From assembly GCA_028564705.1 (NCBI GenBank), contig JAPXFQ010000787.1:248001-312000 (forward strand): a stretch of 64,000 nucleotides of DNA, written 5' to 3'. How positions within the stretch are numbered: the first letter of the stretch is position 1; every line of letters starts with the position of its first letter. Source of the stretch: Apricaphanius iberus. Lineage: Eukaryota > Chordata > Actinopteri > Cyprinodontiformes > Aphaniidae. The translations under genes were made by a program, and so were the position numbers. Shown piece by piece: positions 46,956 to 58,300 of this stretch. Under the pieces are notes generated by a model. That model was not told the origin of the DNA. It did not search any database and worked only from the letters and a program-made list of their open reading frames with translations.

Positions 46956-48224
46956 CTAATTATAAACCTTTATGGTTTTACCTTGAAAATCTACTATATA
47001 TCTTAAAATATGTTTCTAAATCTCAGATTTTTTTGTCTTATCTGAATAAATTGACTCATAGTTAAATAAATGTTTCTAAATTCTTCAGTTTTAGTTTATG
47101 CGTCTCAAGTAAAAGCCAGGTTTTTAAACGTCTTCGCTGAGGGTGCCAATAATTGAGGAGGGAGCTTTATTTACACCAATATCCCAATAAAGACAAAAAG
47201 ATTCCTCGTATTTCTGCCAAAACTGCACTTGAGTTAAAGCCCAGAGTGAAAAGACTGTGCTTCTATCCAGATTAAAAGATGAATAACACAAGTAAATATG
47301 TCTCTTATTGGGTTTGAGCCGATGTGTCCGCGTTAGGCCAACGGAAAGAGAGCAAACAGAGCCTGAGGCATATGGGAAGTTGGGAATAAACAGTCCCAGA
47401 ATGGTAAAATACGAAGGAAGAAGCAAATAGATGGGAAAGAAAACAAAAACTAATACGCTTCAGGTTGATTTATATCATTTGCCTTTTAAATCATCAGTCA
47501 GAGTTTTTTTCTTCTGTAGGCTGAGGCAGAGTGGATGTCACAGGAAGAAGTGGATGGGGCAGCATTGGAAATGAGTGCGGCTCTTCTCTATATGAACAGT
47601 CGTGCCCCGAGGCCGCAGCAGGCCCCTTACTGGCCCCCTCTGAAATATTACCCATTATTCCTTCCCCGCGTCCTGCTGACTTAGCCGCTGAGATGAGTGA
47701 ATACGGCGGCTGCAAATGGGAAAACAAAAGGCACCGCAGAGAGCAGGAGATGACACCGTGTGACCTCTGCCTACGTTTGAAATCTTTTTTAGCTCAGTTT
47801 AGACCGGTGCAGATTGACGTACAGTTTCATCTTAAAGAGGGCTGCCTGTGAGTTTATTACCCCGTGAACCTCTCCACCTTTTTATCTCCACCTTTTTATC
47901 ATGTTGCAGCCATAAAATGAAATGTGTTTTATTGGAATTTTATGAGCTGGACCAACACAGAGTTGTGAATAAATGTGAAATGGAAATAAAAGAATAGAGT
48001 AGAACCCCCAGAATTAAAAGGAGTTGAGGACCACAAGTTCCCACCAATACCTACCAGTGTCGTAGCCAGAAATGTGCTTTTTAGGTGGGCCCAGCACAAA
48101 ATGGGTGGGTCATATAAATACTGTTCCACAGTTGCTAAAACAGGTCTGCATTAGGGCCGATATTTTCAAATATTTCAATTATTGACTATATTTGTGGACA
48201 AGTTGCGCTGAATTTTTCGAAAAT

Positions 48225-48560
48225 ATCTCCTAGTTACATTTGACTGTGACTGTGCGCAAGAATTCAAACCTCCGTAGCGATGCAAACAAATCAGCATAGC
48301 AGATCAAAATCCATTTCTAATATGGATAAACTTAAACAAATATGCTTAACTTTACATTAAACTATATAATAAAGGCGTAGAAACGAACCTTCTGGCATTT
48401 ACATGCAACAATAAACCGAAATAAACAGAGAAAAACTCCTCTTCAGCTCCTGCAACGAAAGAGAAAACAAGACGCTGAACTGTACCTATGGTGCATTCAA
48501 ATGGCATCGGAAAGCTATGGTGAGTCCTAGAGCATAGGATATTTTAGCTTATAGTGAAAA
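48225..48560. repeat. dispersed repeat, copy B
   Basis: Counterpart of 42215-42600 in the same orientation (see there). It is followed within 400 bp by a possible Harbinger N-terminal fragment, which may belong to the same element. Confidence 0.7.
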
Positions 48561-48942
48561 CTCCAAAAATAAAACTACAACAGTACTTTAGCTACGTTAT
48601 AACTGTGGTAACGAGCACGGTAACTAGTTAGTTTGCCAAAATCATGAAGACGTTCATCATTACCGGGTTTTAGATAGGGTCGTTACTCTTTACTTCACGT
48701 GCCTAAAACCGTGATCACAGTGTAGGATTACGGCCGTCCTAGACCGTTACTGTCGTTGTGAAGAGTCGTGATGAAAAACGCTGAGCGTGCGTGTGATTCA
48801 CCGGTCTGTGGCTGGGAAGTGGGACGTGCTGCCTAACAGCGTATTAATTACAACTTCACCTAGAGTCAGAAAATCTACGACTCCAGTCTGCCGTTCACCA
48901 ATTAAAATGCACTCTGCGAGTGACGTGCTAGCTAGGCTAATG

Positions 48943-49149
48943 CTAAACAAAGCTTAACTCAAGCTCGTTTAGAAGAACAGGCATCCCAAACTGTCTCCTT
49001 TTTCCCCATCTCAGCATTGTCCAGATTTGTCTTTTCTTCCTCGTCTTCCTCGCCTTTCTTTCTCCATTTGATTCACAGTGAAGAAACAAAAGTATTAATG
49101 CAGCTAGCACTATTTTACCTGTGCTTGTCGCCATCTTGGCCCTGCCCAT
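48943..49149 (-). pseudogene. possible Harbinger-type transposase N-terminus
   Basis: A 68-aa frame reads MGRAKMATSTGKIVLAALIL then LFLHCESNGERKARKTRKKR and QIWTMLRWGKRRQFGMPVLL. A hydrophobic start, a basic run and then W-x(5)-KRRQFG resemble the start of PIF/Harbinger nucleases (basic run, [FW]WVxPxxxxRxxxGxxxxLxxEL). Only this first segment is present, with no DDE core. It could also be a chance frame. Confidence 0.4.
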
Positions 49150-49758
49150 CTATCAGCTTTCAGTGACGTACGCTGCGTCTAGTAGTGACGTTGGGTTTTG
49201 GCAATATTGGAAATATTTTTTTGGTTGAACACTGACTGCTTAGGAGAGACTGTTTTAGAATACAAACGGTTATCCCAAATCAATACTTTCCTAATGAATA
49301 CGGGAAGAGAAAGGTCCAGTAAAACCAAGAGCATGAGGTTTTCTCTGTGTGCTGCTCACTTTAAATAAAGGCCGTTTCTATGTTTTTTCTATTTGATTTT
49401 TATCAAATATAAGATTTTCCAAAGTACATGTTTGTCTGAAACTCTTTAAATTAGCTTGAGATTAAAGTAACTTGGAGGGTTGTTCATTACAGTGCAATGA
49501 ACTGTATCTGACTGGGTGATCCTCATTGGAACCTGTTTAAGATGAACGCTTGCTTATCCTTTGAAGACATTTACGTTAAACTCCAGTCTGCTGCTTCTCA
49601 AGGCCTTCATTTTTTTTTCTTTGGCTTTTATTTACCTCAAAAGTAGAAGCAGAGGACAGTTGTTAGGAACAAGTTCTCATCCATTCACTGGCTTTTTTTA
49701 TCTTCCTTCCTTGTATTGCTCTTTTTTTTTAACAAAAGTGCTCTCTTTGTTGTTGCAG

Positions 49759-49841
49759 CTTTCATCGCAGCTCTCTACATCGACAAAGACCTGGAGTACG
49801 TTCACACCTTCATGAACGTCTGCTTTTTCCCTCGGCTGAAG
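49759..49841 (+). CDS. drosha: drosha exon: end of RNase IIIb
   Basis: 83 nt after TTTGTTGTTGCAG, entered in phase 1 and ending in phase 0 at GTGAGC. Two bases complete Ser, then FIAALYIDKDLEYVHTFMNV and CFFPRLK follow. ESFIAALYID is the conserved helix just after the last catalytic Glu in RNase III domains. The text fits vertebrate Drosha without change. The 84-aa frame at 49561-49815 is an intronic shadow that is not in the coding frame. Confidence 0.97.
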
Positions 49842-51225
49842 GTGAGCACCTATCGACGGCTATTCACCGCTAGCGCCTGATCAATGGAGAGAAAAGAACC
49901 GAGGAGATGACGGTGATGAGGAGGGAGCTAATGGCCGGGCCCTGATCGATGCAGGGGCCCTGAAGTGGTGCTTGGCTCTTGAATGCTTCTCTTAATGGCT
50001 CCTCGCGCTGCTATTTTAGTCGTCTTTAATGGAAATCGCAACCGTTGCAGGGACGCATGCGTCGGGGGTGTTGCTGCTGCTCGTCAGCGTTTGGCTATCG
50101 ATCTGAGGAGGAAGTCGAGTGTGTCTCAGAACTACTGCGGCCAGATGTGAGCAGCGTCCAGCTTTTTATCCTCAAGTGCGCGGGGGGGGGCCCCCCCCCC
50201 CCCCCCCCCCTCGAGAGCAAATTTAGAGATTGCGGATCCCTCGCCGCACAGCATGGACCTCTCCTTGTGATGCGGCGTGCTAATTGCTGTCTTGGTGCGC
50301 CTCTCCAGGGAGAATCCTCGGCTCTGGAGGAGCTGAGCTTTGCATCATGGTCGCTGCGAGAGAGGGAGAAAGAGAGAGCGCCTCATTTCCACTTCCAAGA
50401 GGGAGAAAGTTGTGAAACAGCCAGCACGTCTCCTTACACAGCCTTCTGCAGAGAGGGCCTCACACACTGTACTGCTTCATCCAATTTAGATGGAAAGGGA
50501 GAGCCAAAACCGGGGACTCAAAGGGGCCCCTTCCCCTCGTGTTTTCGCTCCTTTGTGATGATGCATGTCGAGACGCTTGCATGAGTGCAATCTCTGCAAC
50601 AGGAGGGGCTTGTTCTGCAGCAGAGGTGGACTTTATGCTCTTTTCAAAAACATCCAAATTCCTCTGCTTCACGCTGAAGGAACGTGGAAACCCCCCTCCT
50701 CCTCATCCTCCACTGCCGCCCCTGAGAGACGGGGAAAGTTGGATAAAGTAAGGAAAAACGAGAAGCAAGAATAGTAGAGATGGAGGGTTCAGGAGCACTC
50801 TTTGTAGAAAATGAATAGGAGCAGACAGTTCTGGATTCAAAGTCTGCCTTTTTATGACAAGGCTGCTTCCCTGTTAATGGAAGGGCTTTTAGACGTCCCC
50901 CTTGGATAGGAAAAATGTATCAGGGCTGCACACCTGGGAGCCTCCCAGACACTCTTTATTTCTGGCCGGGGATTGGCTTTTGTCTTAAGTAGCCTGTGAT
51001 TTGTACTCGCAGTGAAGACACAGATGGAGAGCCAGTCTGAGAGTGAGCAAATAAGTGAGTCCAAAAGGGAGCGAGCTTTATAAAAAGATGAAATAAAAGT
51101 GGGAGGCAAAAGGAGAGGGATCCTAACTGCAGCACACGCTCTTTCAAAGAAATGGCTTTTAAGGAAGGAAAAAAACCAAAAAACGGATCGAAATGAAATG
51201 TGTTTCTTTGGTTTGTGTGTTGCAG
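49842..51225. other. drosha intron (1.4 kb)
   Basis: No transposon is recognised. It holds a G9C20 tract and a purine-rich patch (GAGAGAGGGAGAAAGAGAGA near 50360). The 179-aa frame at 50045-50584 crosses the homopolymer and has no domain. Confidence 0.9.
50182..50210. repeat. G9C20 homopolymer pair
   Basis: Nine G are followed directly by twenty C. The two runs are mutually complementary, so replication slippage or an assembly error is possible here. Confidence 0.9.
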
Positions 51226-51329
51226 GAGTTCATTTTGAACCAGGACTGGAATGACCCCAAATCTCAGCTACAGCAGTGCTGTTTGACCCTGAGAACGGAG
51301 GGCAAGGAGCCCGATATCCCGCTGTACAA
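51226..51329 (+). CDS. drosha: drosha exon: RNase IIIb/dsRBD junction
   Basis: 104 nt after GTTTGTGTGTTGCAG, entered in phase 0 and ending in phase 2 at GTAAGA. It encodes EFILNQDWNDPKSQLQQCCL and TLRTEGKEPDIPLY plus two bases of Lys. DPKSQLQQCC begins the first helix of the double-stranded RNA-binding domain, preceded by the end of RNase IIIb. The TACAA|GTAAGA donor leaves AA, completed by A of the next exon to Lys. No irregularity. Confidence 0.97.
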
Positions 51330-51541
51330 GTAAGACCTCGTAGAAGTCAGGGCGCCGGCCGCGTGTGAGCTACTGGAGGCAAGCTGGGAGCTTATTTTCA
51401 GCTAGTTGGAGTCAATACACTCTGAACAAAAACAGCTTTAACAACAACATTTGAAAATATTCCTTTAGATTTTAGTATATTAGTGTATTTTTAAAAATGC
51501 CCCTCAGGGCTAGCTGCTTAAGTGGGAGTTGGGTGTGTTTC

Positions 51542-52257
51542 CAACCTAGATCTTATTTTGAGCATGCCTTATGTCAATTTAATCACCCAGACAATTTTGG
51601 TGTGACTTTTAAGTCCTTTGGGAGATGTTTACATCCAGTCGCAATCAGCGTATGACCATATAATGGGAGTTAATAGGGCAGCCAAAATTCAGCCTTTAAA
51701 TACAGCATTATCTGCCACAGAACTCCTTCATTTCACCAATGTTTTATTATGAATCACTAGCACTATTCCCCTGTGAGATAGGGGGCGCAGTGGTGTTTTT
51801 CATGTTTTTATCCCAACTTACACCAACCAAAGATTTCAATGACGTCGCTGCCGTCCACCATTGCGGTTGTAGTCTGAGCAAAGAGCCTGTGGAAGCTGAA
51901 GCTGAACTTGGTCAATTTGCACAGCTTGGAAGCTTTCAAACATAAAATATGTTGTTTGCGGTGTCAATTTCTGTCTAACCGCCCCTGAAGGCAACAACAA
52001 AGCACCTTTGAGATTCTTCGAATTCACAGAGGAATAGCACTAGTGATTGATAAGACAACATTGGTGAAATGAAAGCATTGTGTGGCAGATGATCTCTTAT
52101 TTAGAGGCTGCACTTTGGCTGCCCCATAAACTCCCATTATATGGAGATAAGCAGATCATGAATGGATATAAACTTCCCACGAAGAACTCCAAGTGGCTCC
52201 GGCCTTGTCTGGGTAGGTAAATGAACGTAATATTAGATAAAATTATGTTCCAGGTCG
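51542..52257. mobile_element. foldback (long inverted repeat) element, ~716 bp
   Basis: The left arm 51542-51785 and the right arm 52020-52257 are inverted copies. The inner ~120 bp agree at about 84% in my hand alignment: CCATATAATGGGAGTTAATA against CCATATAATGGGAGTTTATG, TTTCACCAATGTT in both, AATCACTAG in both. The outer parts are weaker, with CACCCAGACAA against TACCCAGACAA. The ~235-bp centre is single copy. In drosha pre-mRNA this would fold into a long imperfect hairpin. Confidence 0.88.
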
Positions 52258-52299
52258 AAAAACATCAAAACTCCCCTCAAATAACTTGTCACAAAATTC

Positions 52300-53350
52300 T
52301 ATTTAGCTAGGGTTTTTTCTGATAAATGTTAATTTAAATTTTTGATGGCTTTAAGGTAAATGTTTTTGTTATGGGTGTTAGTTAAAACTAGCTTTTAAAA
52401 AAATATGTTTTAAAATATTTATTTTGTTAAATACTCTATACATGTATGATGAATGCTAATCAAAGCTAGCTATTAAAAAAGTAAAGTAAACTTTGTATAG
52501 CGCCCTTTACAAACAAAAGTCACAGAACGCTTTACAAAACATTTACAAATAAAATGCAATGAAAGCATTAACAATAGGACCAGTCAAAATGCTAAAAATA
52601 CAACCACACAGTTATAATCTAGTTACTCATTCTGAAAAAGCTTTTGTTCTCACTGTTTATATTTTGATAGAATTTTGAATCATGCATTTTAATATATTAA
52701 CAATAAATAATAGAAATAAATGAAATAAAGCAAAAATAAAATACATATTTATTTAATAAATGAATACAATAAAATACAAAGGATTTAAATATTTATGAAT
52801 TACTTAATGCATAGGTTAAATAATATAACTTAAATTTTTTTGTAAATCATAATCAAATCTAGCAGTTAAGGCAACAAATTTGGTATTTTAAACTTTGTTT
52901 TATTAGATTCTTCACTGTGTTAAATCAAACCAAAGTTAGCTGTAGCATTATTCTAGTATTTAAAATGTTTTTCAATATAGTTGTCTCTTCATCATTACAA
53001 ATGACTGTAGCTTTTAAACCATCTTATCTAAATCAAAGCAACCTGCTGAAATATACATTTCCTTTTTAAATATTCGCTACATTTAAAGCTAGCTGTTAAG
53101 ACAACTATTTGGCATTTTAACCCGTTTCACTAGTTTCTTGTGGTACTTCACATCTTGTTTTTTTTTTTCTTTCTAATTTTTCAAACTTCTTCTGATAAGT
53201 GCTAATTAAAGCCAGCTGGTGAATCATTTAACTTTTTCTTTGTTCAACTATTCCCCACTTTTTAATGTTTGTATAATCAAATCAAAGGTGGCTGTTATAA
53301 CTCCTAATCTAATTAAAGCTGTTGGTAAGAATATTTGACTGATTTTAGCG
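52300..53350. repeat. degenerate AT-rich array around AAAGCTAGCTGTTAA
   Basis: The motif AATCAAAGCTAGCTATTAAA recurs in altered forms near 52378, 52452, 52853, 52930, 53083, 53205 and 53318, often followed by a GGCATTTTAA or GGTATTTTAA block. Spacing is irregular (about 80-125 bp where not interrupted). An old tandem array is the simplest reading. Confidence 0.4.
52475..52640 (-). repeat. retroposon 3' tail fragment
   Basis: In reverse complement it reads GTAAAGCGTTCTGTGACTTT, TGTTTGTAAAGGGCGCTATA and CAAAGTTTACTTTACTTT. A GCGCTATA box followed by a short simple repeat is typical of the 3' ends of fish LINEs and SINEs. It interrupts the surrounding array. Confidence 0.5.
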
Positions 53351-55339
53351 GGTGTATAGGATTTATGGTAAATACTACTCTAAGCCAGAGCAGCATTTGA
53401 ACAAAAAAAAAACGTAAAAGAAAGAAAACAATTTTCAAAATATTATCGAGGTAATTGGGGTTTCCATTGTCTTTGTTAAACAATTTTATTCTTTGTGTTT
53501 TATTACATATAGTGTATAGATTAATAGTGATTCTGTGTCTCATTAACAGAAGCTCTTATCAGTAGGTAATGTCATTTTCAATTTAACCATCTTGTTTCAG
53601 ATTATCTTCACTATGCAATACAAGGTCACAGTGATGGTTTCTGTGGATTCTTGTGTTCGAACCGTTTTCACCAAAAGGTTCCGAAATAAGAACAACAAAT
53701 TCGAAAAGGAAATATAAAAGAACCCCCAATTTATTCTATTTTCTTGGTGCTTAGCATTTAAAAACATTAAGATGCAACTTGAACGTCTAATCGTCATCTA
53801 AGCATGATAAATGCCTGCATTTGCAGGTTTTTCCCCTAAAAGAAGAGGTGAGTGTTGCTGTTTAACCTACAAAACTGTACTCTTACATCAGCACACAGTG
53901 TGGCCTGTTATTCCGTTCAGAGGGCTTGAGCAGGTCACTGTGAACGCTTGGAGAAATGAAGTCGTGTGGAATCTGTTTTTCTGCAGGTCTGCTGTCGGTC
54001 CCAGAATGTTATGACCTCCTGTTTGAAGGTCCCTGTTGTGATAAACAAACATGCCCGCTGAAAACCTCTCATTCAACGTGAAGTCAAGGAGCGAGTGTTG
54101 GTTGATAATAGACTTAGGACAGCCGCCACGACGATGCTTGTGTTGCCACAGAAATGTTCGAACGGCCTTTTCTCAGACTGAAAACGGGAGATCAGGCCCA
54201 GGGTGACCAGAGATAGAAGTTCACTTTGACGCCCCGCGTTTAATAAGCTCCGTCTCTCCGATTATCCGCATGTCTCTCTCACCGCTGTCAGTGCTTCCCT
54301 CTGACTCCGCTGCCTGCAGGAACATGCAACGCAAACAAACGGAGCGCAGAGGTGACCCAAATTTCAAACATCTCAACCCAGAGCGTACACTGCGAGTACG
54401 GAGGAGAACGTGGGGCTGGTTGATGCTGCAGAGACTCCTGTATTGATGGTGTTTCCACAACTGAACCACAGAATCTGGACCTCTGACATGAGGAATGTGT
54501 CAGACCCTGTGTTGCCGCTGCGTCTGCCCTGTGAGACTGTCTCTCTACTCTCCCTGAATCTGTTTTTAGGGGTCAAAGGTGAAGGTATGAGGCTGACTCA
54601 GGCGGAGGACCAAATGAGAGTCGAAGGCCTCTCTGGCTGCTGAAAGGTTCCCCAGTGAATCCTTCCGGCTAATAACTGATCCACACCTCCACCCCAGCGC
54701 CGTCGCTTCACTCTACATCCCACCAGGGGGCAGACACAAAGACTCGTTTTGTTTCCTGTCCATCACAGAGCGGCCCTCTAACTGGGAGCTTTTAACCCTA
54801 GTCCCTTCGGCAGCGGGACGGTTCTGAGCCCGGTTCTCTCTGAGTCTGCTCATTCATAAGCGAGAACGAAGGCGTGCATTATTGATACCAGTGTCATCTG
54901 TGACCACGTGGCATTAAAAATGGATCACGCCTCTGAAATAAGTAAACTGTGGGTGAATAATTTAGCCGACTCGCAGCTCAGAGCCGGGATTTTGGCGCTG
55001 GCACCTCGTACGTTGGTCCCTGCAGGAATGAAACACAGCTGACAACTTGCTGGGTTTCTTTTTCCTGGTAAATGAGGTACATCTGTTAATTACTGGATGA
55101 ACTCTTTTCCTTCCTGGATTCCTTGATCCCTATCCTCCTCCTCCTCTGTTTCATGTTGTCATTTGTTTGTTTATTTCTGTTTTCACATAACAGCTCTTTG
55201 GTTTCAGGAGAGGAGTGTTGTTCCTTCAACAAAGCGCTCCCCTTGGCCTCTCAATGATGAATCCTACCATATTCTATGCTAACCTCCTGTTCTCTCACTG
55301 GGTCTGACCGTTGCTCTTTATTTCTCCTTGAACCTGCAG

Positions 55340-55432
55340 AACCTTGCAGACAGTGGGGCCCTCCCACGCCCGGACGTACACCGTCGCCGTCTACTTCAAA
55401 GGGGAGCGGATCGGCTGCGGCAAAGGCCCGAG
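55340..55432 (+). CDS. drosha: drosha exon: dsRBD beta strands
   Basis: 93 nt after TTGAACCTGCAG, entered in phase 2 and ending in phase 2 at GTGAGT. It encodes the end of Lys, then TLQTVGPSHARTYTVAVYFK and GERIGCGKGP plus two bases of Ser. YTVAVYFKGERIGCGKG is the beta1-beta3 part of the Drosha double-stranded RNA-binding domain, with the G-x-G-x-G-like turn before the last helix. Frames starting at 55328 read a different phase and run into pyrimidine repeats; they are not coding. Confidence 0.97.
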
Positions 55433-57020
55433 GTGAGTGAGACCAGAACAACAGGAGCCAGGCAAAAGTCTGGGGAAAATCCTCTTTGTGTAATCCATCA
55501 TTCCTTCCTTCTTCCCATGTGTCCTAACTTGCTTCCTGCCTCCTATGTGCTCTACATCCTTTCCCTCATTATGACCTTTCCTTCTCTCCTTCCTTGTCTT
55601 CTTTCCTTAATTCGCTCCCACCTTATATCATACTTCCTTTCATGTGCTTTAATTCCCTTCCTTCCTTATGGGCCTCCTACTGTCTTACTTTCCTTCCTTC
55701 CTTTCCCAAACCACTTTTCTTGTCTTCTTTCCTGTTTCCCTTGTGTTCTCTCTCCCATCCTTGTCTTTTTTTCTTCTTTCGCTTTCTTTCTTTCTTGCTT
55801 TCTTGGCTTTCATTTCTTGTCTTTCTTTCTTTTCCTTTTCTTTCTCTGTTGTGTATTATTCCAATATTCCCATTTATTTCAAAGTTTTTAAAAATCCCCA
55901 TGAAGATCTGGGGTAAAACAGGGTCAGGAACAGTCTGACATTTTAACGAATGTGATCCCTGACCTATCCCTGTTGCTTTCGCGACTTCCTTTCTCTCTAA
56001 TATTTGGTTTTCTGGGTTCCTGTAGACTAGAAATATCGACCATGAACCTGTGGTGAACTTTGGTTTTCATGTTCAGAGGAAACAGGTGAAAGGAAGGAGG
56101 TGTGGACCAGGAGGGAGTTCTGACAGGAAAGATGTTCAGGAACTATAATAACAATAAAAAGACCCAACAAGACTGGGTTGCTTTCATCTCTAGTGCACTA
56201 CTAATGGGATGAGAATAATGGTTTCACTGTATTGATGGTGTTTATTATAGCAATTAAGCTCCATTCTATTGGGAGAGACATTATGCACGATGAAAATGGA
56301 TCGGTCCGTTATTGATTTGACATAAATTTTGTTATGAAAATATCACGTTTAGGCTCAAGAGGGTATTCGCTGAGGCGACGCTGCACCTGGGATTTCTGCA
56401 CTCACAGCAGGGAGCAGGGGGACTGTGTGTGTTAGTGTTTTTATTCTAGTTTTATCTTTGCTGTTGTTGTGCGTCGCCACATCCTGTATTCAAGCAGAGC
56501 AAAGAAAGTGAATCTTCACGCGTGGGCCTTTTCAGAGGAGGAGGCAATAAAGCTGCAGCTGAGCCTGCGAGAAATGAAACCTAAATCCATCAGACATCTC
56601 AGTCTGTCACACACAAACACATAGAGAAGCCCCCAACACATGAAAGCAGTCTCTGTTCCTCTAAGCTGGCGATAAGTTTGTCCGTTTTGCAGAACCCGTG
56701 AGCGCTCCCTGTTTTCGTATTTACATGACTTAAGCTGTCAGCCACCTCTGATGCTTAGGCTACGATCAAACAACACTCGGCACATACAGAAGGACGCTGA
56801 ATTGCAGACGCAAACATGGCCCCGTGCTTTTTAAAGTGTGTGCGCTGCAGTACCTGCAATTGTCAGGCAGAAGCTAAGAATAAACATAATGCAACTTCTG
56901 ATAATCCTCCCATTACTGGGCCTGCTTTTCTTTTCTTTGACAGAATTTGCAAAAGTCGCCATTTTGAATTTGCTAAAAAATGATTTTGTGCCTATGTGTC
57001 TCTGTCTCCTTCCAATCTAG
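55433..57020. other. drosha intron (1.6 kb)
   Basis: The first 430 bp are the pyrimidine tract listed separately. 55870-57010 is unique sequence with nothing supported; it ends in the acceptor TTCCAATCTAG. Confidence 0.9.
55490..55860. repeat. polypyrimidine tract (CTTTCC-rich)
   Basis: About 370 bp of irregular CTTCC, TTTCTTTC and CCTTCCTT with very few purines. Long pyrimidine tracts like this can adopt triplex structures. The three overlapping ORFs rich in Ser, Phe and Leu are products of the tract. Confidence 0.85.
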
Positions 57021-57067
57021 CATCCAGCAGGCTGAGATGGGAGCTGCGATGGATGCACTTGAAAAAT
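57021..57067 (+). CDS. drosha: drosha exon: dsRBD last helix
   Basis: 47 nt after CCAATCTAG, entered in phase 2 and ending in phase 1 at GTGAGT. One base completes Ser, then IQQAEMGAAMDALEK and the first base of the next codon (Tyr in vertebrate Drosha). This is the second helix of the RNA-binding domain, containing the QAE-x(2)-AA pattern. The remaining C-terminal tail (about 40 residues in other vertebrates) was not found in the rest of the window and is presumably to the right. The 97-aa frame at 56980-57273 is intronic shadow on either side. Confidence 0.96.
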
Positions 57068-57499
57068 GTGAGTTCAGTTACACAAACGCACACTCTCTGA
57101 GCTTTGTGATGCTTGTTATCCTCATATACTGGTTGATAGACTGGGAGTTCGTATTTATCTCAAAGGGAAATTACATATTTTCTGAGGGCAAGTGTCTTCA
57201 AAGAGACGTTTTGGATGGTGATGCAGTGAGCTGGAAGGATTTCCAGGAGCAGTCAGTGTTGCTACAAATCTAAAGAGGCCTCTGACTGAAGACGGTTGCT
57301 AGATGAAGGTCTCTTGACCGTTGTGGCATGTTAAAAGATCAAAATCTAGGAAGCAGAGACAATATTCTAAAGTAACAGCTCCCGAATGACTACATCTGTT
57401 CTTGGCAAGCTCTGCTAAACAACCTCATTTGCTTTTGCCGCTCCTCTTTACATCACTATCTGGCCATATGATTAGATACTTTGGAGTAGGGGATGAGGT

Positions 57500-57989
57500 A
57501 GAACGGGGCGATATGAGCTAAAATTAATATCACGGTATATTGAGCATTTCACCTTGATAACGGTAAGTGGATGATAACAATGACCCCACCCCATCCCCGT
57601 CATTTTCTGTATTCAGTGTCCGGTAGTGGCCAAATTTAATTCATGTTCTTTAAAATATGAGGTAAGGTTTCTTGCTATTGAACGGCTTCAAGCAGCCTTT
57701 CCTTTTTTTTTATTCAGTGTTTGATTCCCACTTCTTTCTGTATTTTCTGCTGCAACATTGTTTTTTTATAAGTAGTAAATAAATGTTAAATAAGTGATCA
57801 TTTTAACTGTCACTCATTTAGATAGCACATAATACTTAGAGAAAACACTTCAAGCTAGAATCTAATGATGTATATATTTTAGCATCTTCTGCGGTAAGAT
57901 ACAATTTATGGGTGATCTGAGTAGGCAACTAATCGGCAAAATAATAGACGATTAGTGGATTATCAAAAAAATTGTTTGTGGCAGCCCTA
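57500..57989. mobile_element. two abutting hAT-type MITE fragments
   Basis: The left part starts GGGGCGATATGAGCTAAAAT with ATATCACGGTATATTGAGCA, the usual left end of one fish MITE. The right part ends GATTAGTGGATTATCAAAAA then TTGTTTGTGGCAGCCCTAA, the right end of another. They may be halves of different elements. Confidence 0.5.
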
Positions 57990-58104
57990 AAGGGGACGAT
58001 ATATATACTACATCCTTACAAAATATATAAGTTTCTTCGTGAAAATGCACATTTAAGGAAAAGGAAAAACAAAGAATATGTATTTCCACTTTGATTTTTG
58101 ATTA

Positions 58105-58300
58105 TGTCAGTTTTGGTCCTCAATACAATACATCTGGCTGGATGTTTGGGGTGGTTGTCTTGCTGGAAGGCAAACCTCCACCCCAGTCTCATTTTTCCTC
58201 CAGTATTCTCTTGGATTTAGCTACATCTGTCTGACCAGCTTCCCAGTTCTTGAAGAAAATCACCAGACCTTGTTCTACTATGGGAATGGGATGTTTAGGG
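58105..58300 (-). pseudogene. Tc1-like transposase relic
   Basis: On the minus strand the text HDPKHPIPIVEQG, NWEAGQTDVAKSKRILEE and, shifted, GWRFAFQQDNHPKHPA follows the order of the middle part of a widespread fish Tc1-like transposase: the HPxHTIPTVKHGG block, then the LEENL block, then the QQDNxPKH block with the second catalytic Asp. Stops and shifts show it is dead. Confidence 0.7.

Larger units (their letters stand above)
42109..49758. other. drosha intron (7.7 kb)
   Basis: It contains the dispersed repeat pair, Tc1 relic, three hAT-type elements and Harbinger-like piece listed separately. 42610-44680 is AT-rich with nothing supported except CTCGAAAACGGGTTCCAAAG near 43290, resembling a fish MITE fragment. 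46965-47880 is unique; the 106-aa frame at 47531-47851 has no known domain. 47900-47990 (TTTTATTGGAATTTTATGAG) resembles an end of a Tc1-like element. Confidence 0.9.
51330..55339. other. drosha intron (4.0 kb)
   Basis: It contains the foldback element, a retroposon tail and a degenerate AT-rich array listed separately. 53620-55330 is complex unique sequence; frames such as 54410-54643 lack domains. Confidence 0.9.

Noticed and set aside
47531..47851. 106-aa ORF as a possible gene
   Set aside because: No domain, no splice evidence, located in a drosha intron; cysteine pairs in it did not match a known finger.
50045..50584. 179-aa ORF
   Set aside because: It crosses the G9C20 homopolymer (poly-Gly/Pro stretch), lies in an intron and shows no domain.
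55328..55938. ORFs of 187, 114 and 82 aa over the exon at 55340
   Set aside because: They read a different phase from drosha and then run through a CTTTCC-rich tract; composition is pure Ser/Phe/Leu low complexity.
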